This document shows, piece after piece, positions 6,693 to 7,387 of a stretch of DNA of 7,387 nt (its first letter is position 1; the number at the start of each line of letters is the position of its first letter). Below the pieces are notes generated by a model, which was not told the origin of the DNA, searched no databases, and saw only the letters and a program-made list of their open reading frames with translations. Made by a program: the position numbers and the translations under genes. The DNA is from JBAUHN01 sp049680295. GTDB taxonomy: Bacteria; Pseudomonadota; Alphaproteobacteria; Rhodobacterales; Rhodobacteraceae. Location: contig JBAUHN010000208.1 in the NCBI GenBank assembly GCA_049680295.1, forward strand, positions 1 through 7,387. Reading direction: 5' to 3'.

Positions 6693-7387
6693 ATGGCAAA
6701 GCCAAAGAAGCAACCCCGCCCCAAGGCCGACACGCCCAAGGGTTTTCGCGACTATTTTGGCGCTGAAGTGACCCAGCGTACGGAAATGCTGCGCCAGATT
6801 GCCGGGGTTTATCATCGCTACGGGTTTGATGCGCTCGAAAGCAGCGGCGTCGAAACGGTCGAGGCATTGGGCAAGTTTTTACCCGATGTCGACCGTCCCA
6901 ACGAAGGTGTGTTTGCCTGGCAGGAAGACGCAGAGGGCGAAAAACCCGGTGACTGGCTGGCCTTGCGCTATGATCTGACGGCCCCATTGGCACGGGTCTA
7001 TGCGCAGCACCGCAATGATTTGCCGATGCCCTACCGCCGCTATGCGATGGGCCCGGTCTGGCGCAATGAAAAACCCGGACCGGGAAGGTTTCGGCAGTTT
7101 TATCAATGTGATGCAGATACCGTCGGCGCGCCAAGTGTCGCCGCAGACGCCGAGATTTGCGCGATGCTGGCGGACACATTGGAAACAGTTGGCATTCCTC
7201 GGAGTGATTATATCATCCGCGTGAACAATCGTAAGGTGCTCAACGGGGTGATGGAGGTCGCAGGGCTGTCAGGGGATGACAAGGCGGCCGAACGTGGCAT
7301 CGTCTTACGCGCGATTGATAAACTGGACCGGTTGGGTTTTGACGGGGTGCGCGCGTTGCTGGGCGAGGGTCGTAAAGACGACAGTGG
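6693..7387 (+). CDS. hisS: Histidyl-tRNA synthetase, N-terminal 231 codons (3' end outside window)
   Basis: This is the class II aminoacyl-tRNA synthetase that charges tRNA-His with histidine in the cytoplasm. The frame is open from ATG at 6693 to the window edge, about half of a typical protein. AAAGG at 6679-6683 is a plausible ribosome-binding site, 9 bases upstream. After a short basic N-terminus, PKGFRDYF (15-22) opens the catalytic core. ALRYDLTAPLARV (90-102) is the ATP/histidine-site segment. Motif 2 runs from YRRYAMGPVWRNEKPGPG onward (114-138) with R124, E126, R132 and R134. The motif-2 loop reads RNEKPGPGR rather than the E. coli RHERPQKGR. That replaces the residues E. coli uses to read G-1 of tRNA-His, and it fits the divergent HisRS found in part of the Alphaproteobacteria. 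A HisZ paralogue is less likely, because the catalytic motif residues are retained, but the histidine-specific motifs lie beyond the window. Confidence 0.93.
   Translation, partial: MAKPKKQPRPKADTPKGFRDYFGAEVTQRTEMLRQIAGVYHRYGFDALESSGVETVEALGKFLPDVDRPNEGVFAWQEDAEGEKPGDWLALRYDLTAPLARVYAQHRNDLPMPYRRYAMGPVWRNEKPGPGRFRQFYQCDADTVGAPSVAADAEICAMLADTLETVGIPRSDYIIRVNNRKVLNGVMEVAGLSGDDKAAERGIVLRAIDKLDRLGFDGVRALLGEGRKDDS

Noticed and set aside
7000..7224. Plus-strand frame of 74 codons inside hisS
   Set aside because: It is out of frame with HisRS, whose reading frame is conserved and uninterrupted to the window end, so no frameshift is needed.

Overview
The window looks like a chromosomal segment from an alphaproteobacterium of the Rhodobacteraceae / marine Roseobacter group. 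This is judged by eye from the Rhodobacter-type split XdhA/XdhB proteins, the style of the DnaE and HisS proteins, the moderately high GC content, and a GC-rich palindromic repeat that I recall from intergenic regions of that family. No database search was possible, so genus-level placement is not claimed.

Layout from left to right. (1) Positions 1-1209, minus strand: the N-terminal half of xdhB, the molybdopterin subunit of xanthine dehydrogenase, cut by the window edge. (2) Positions 1206-2630, minus strand: xdhA, the [2Fe-2S]/FAD subunit. It lies directly upstream of xdhB with an ATGA stop/start overlap, so the two form one operon. (3) Positions 2631-2860: a 230-base divergent intergenic region with an inverted repeat close to xdhA. 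(4) Positions 2861-6373, plus strand: a complete dnaE for the replicative DNA polymerase III alpha subunit, 1170 residues. (5) Positions 6370-6564, minus strand: slyX, 64 residues, convergent with dnaE. The two stop codons share the palindrome CTAG. (6) Positions 6565-6692: a short divergent intergenic region with a 7-bp inverted repeat. (7) Positions 6693 to the end, plus strand: the N-terminal 231 codons of hisS, histidyl-tRNA synthetase.

The genes serve separate housekeeping or catabolic roles: purine breakdown (xdhAB), chromosome replication (dnaE), a small protein of uncertain role (slyX) and translation (hisS). Strands alternate after the xdh operon, so dnaE, slyX and hisS are probably separate transcription units. 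There is no gene-free stretch above 300 bases, and I saw no tRNA or rRNA gene, CRISPR array or transposase.

I found no evidence for a new multi-gene system. The observations most worth a second look are a palindromic repeat apparently inserted in frame in the interdomain linker of XdhA, a HisRS motif-2 loop lacking the residues that E. coli uses to read G-1 of tRNA-His, and the dnaE/slyX convergent overlap in which both genes terminate inside one CTAG.
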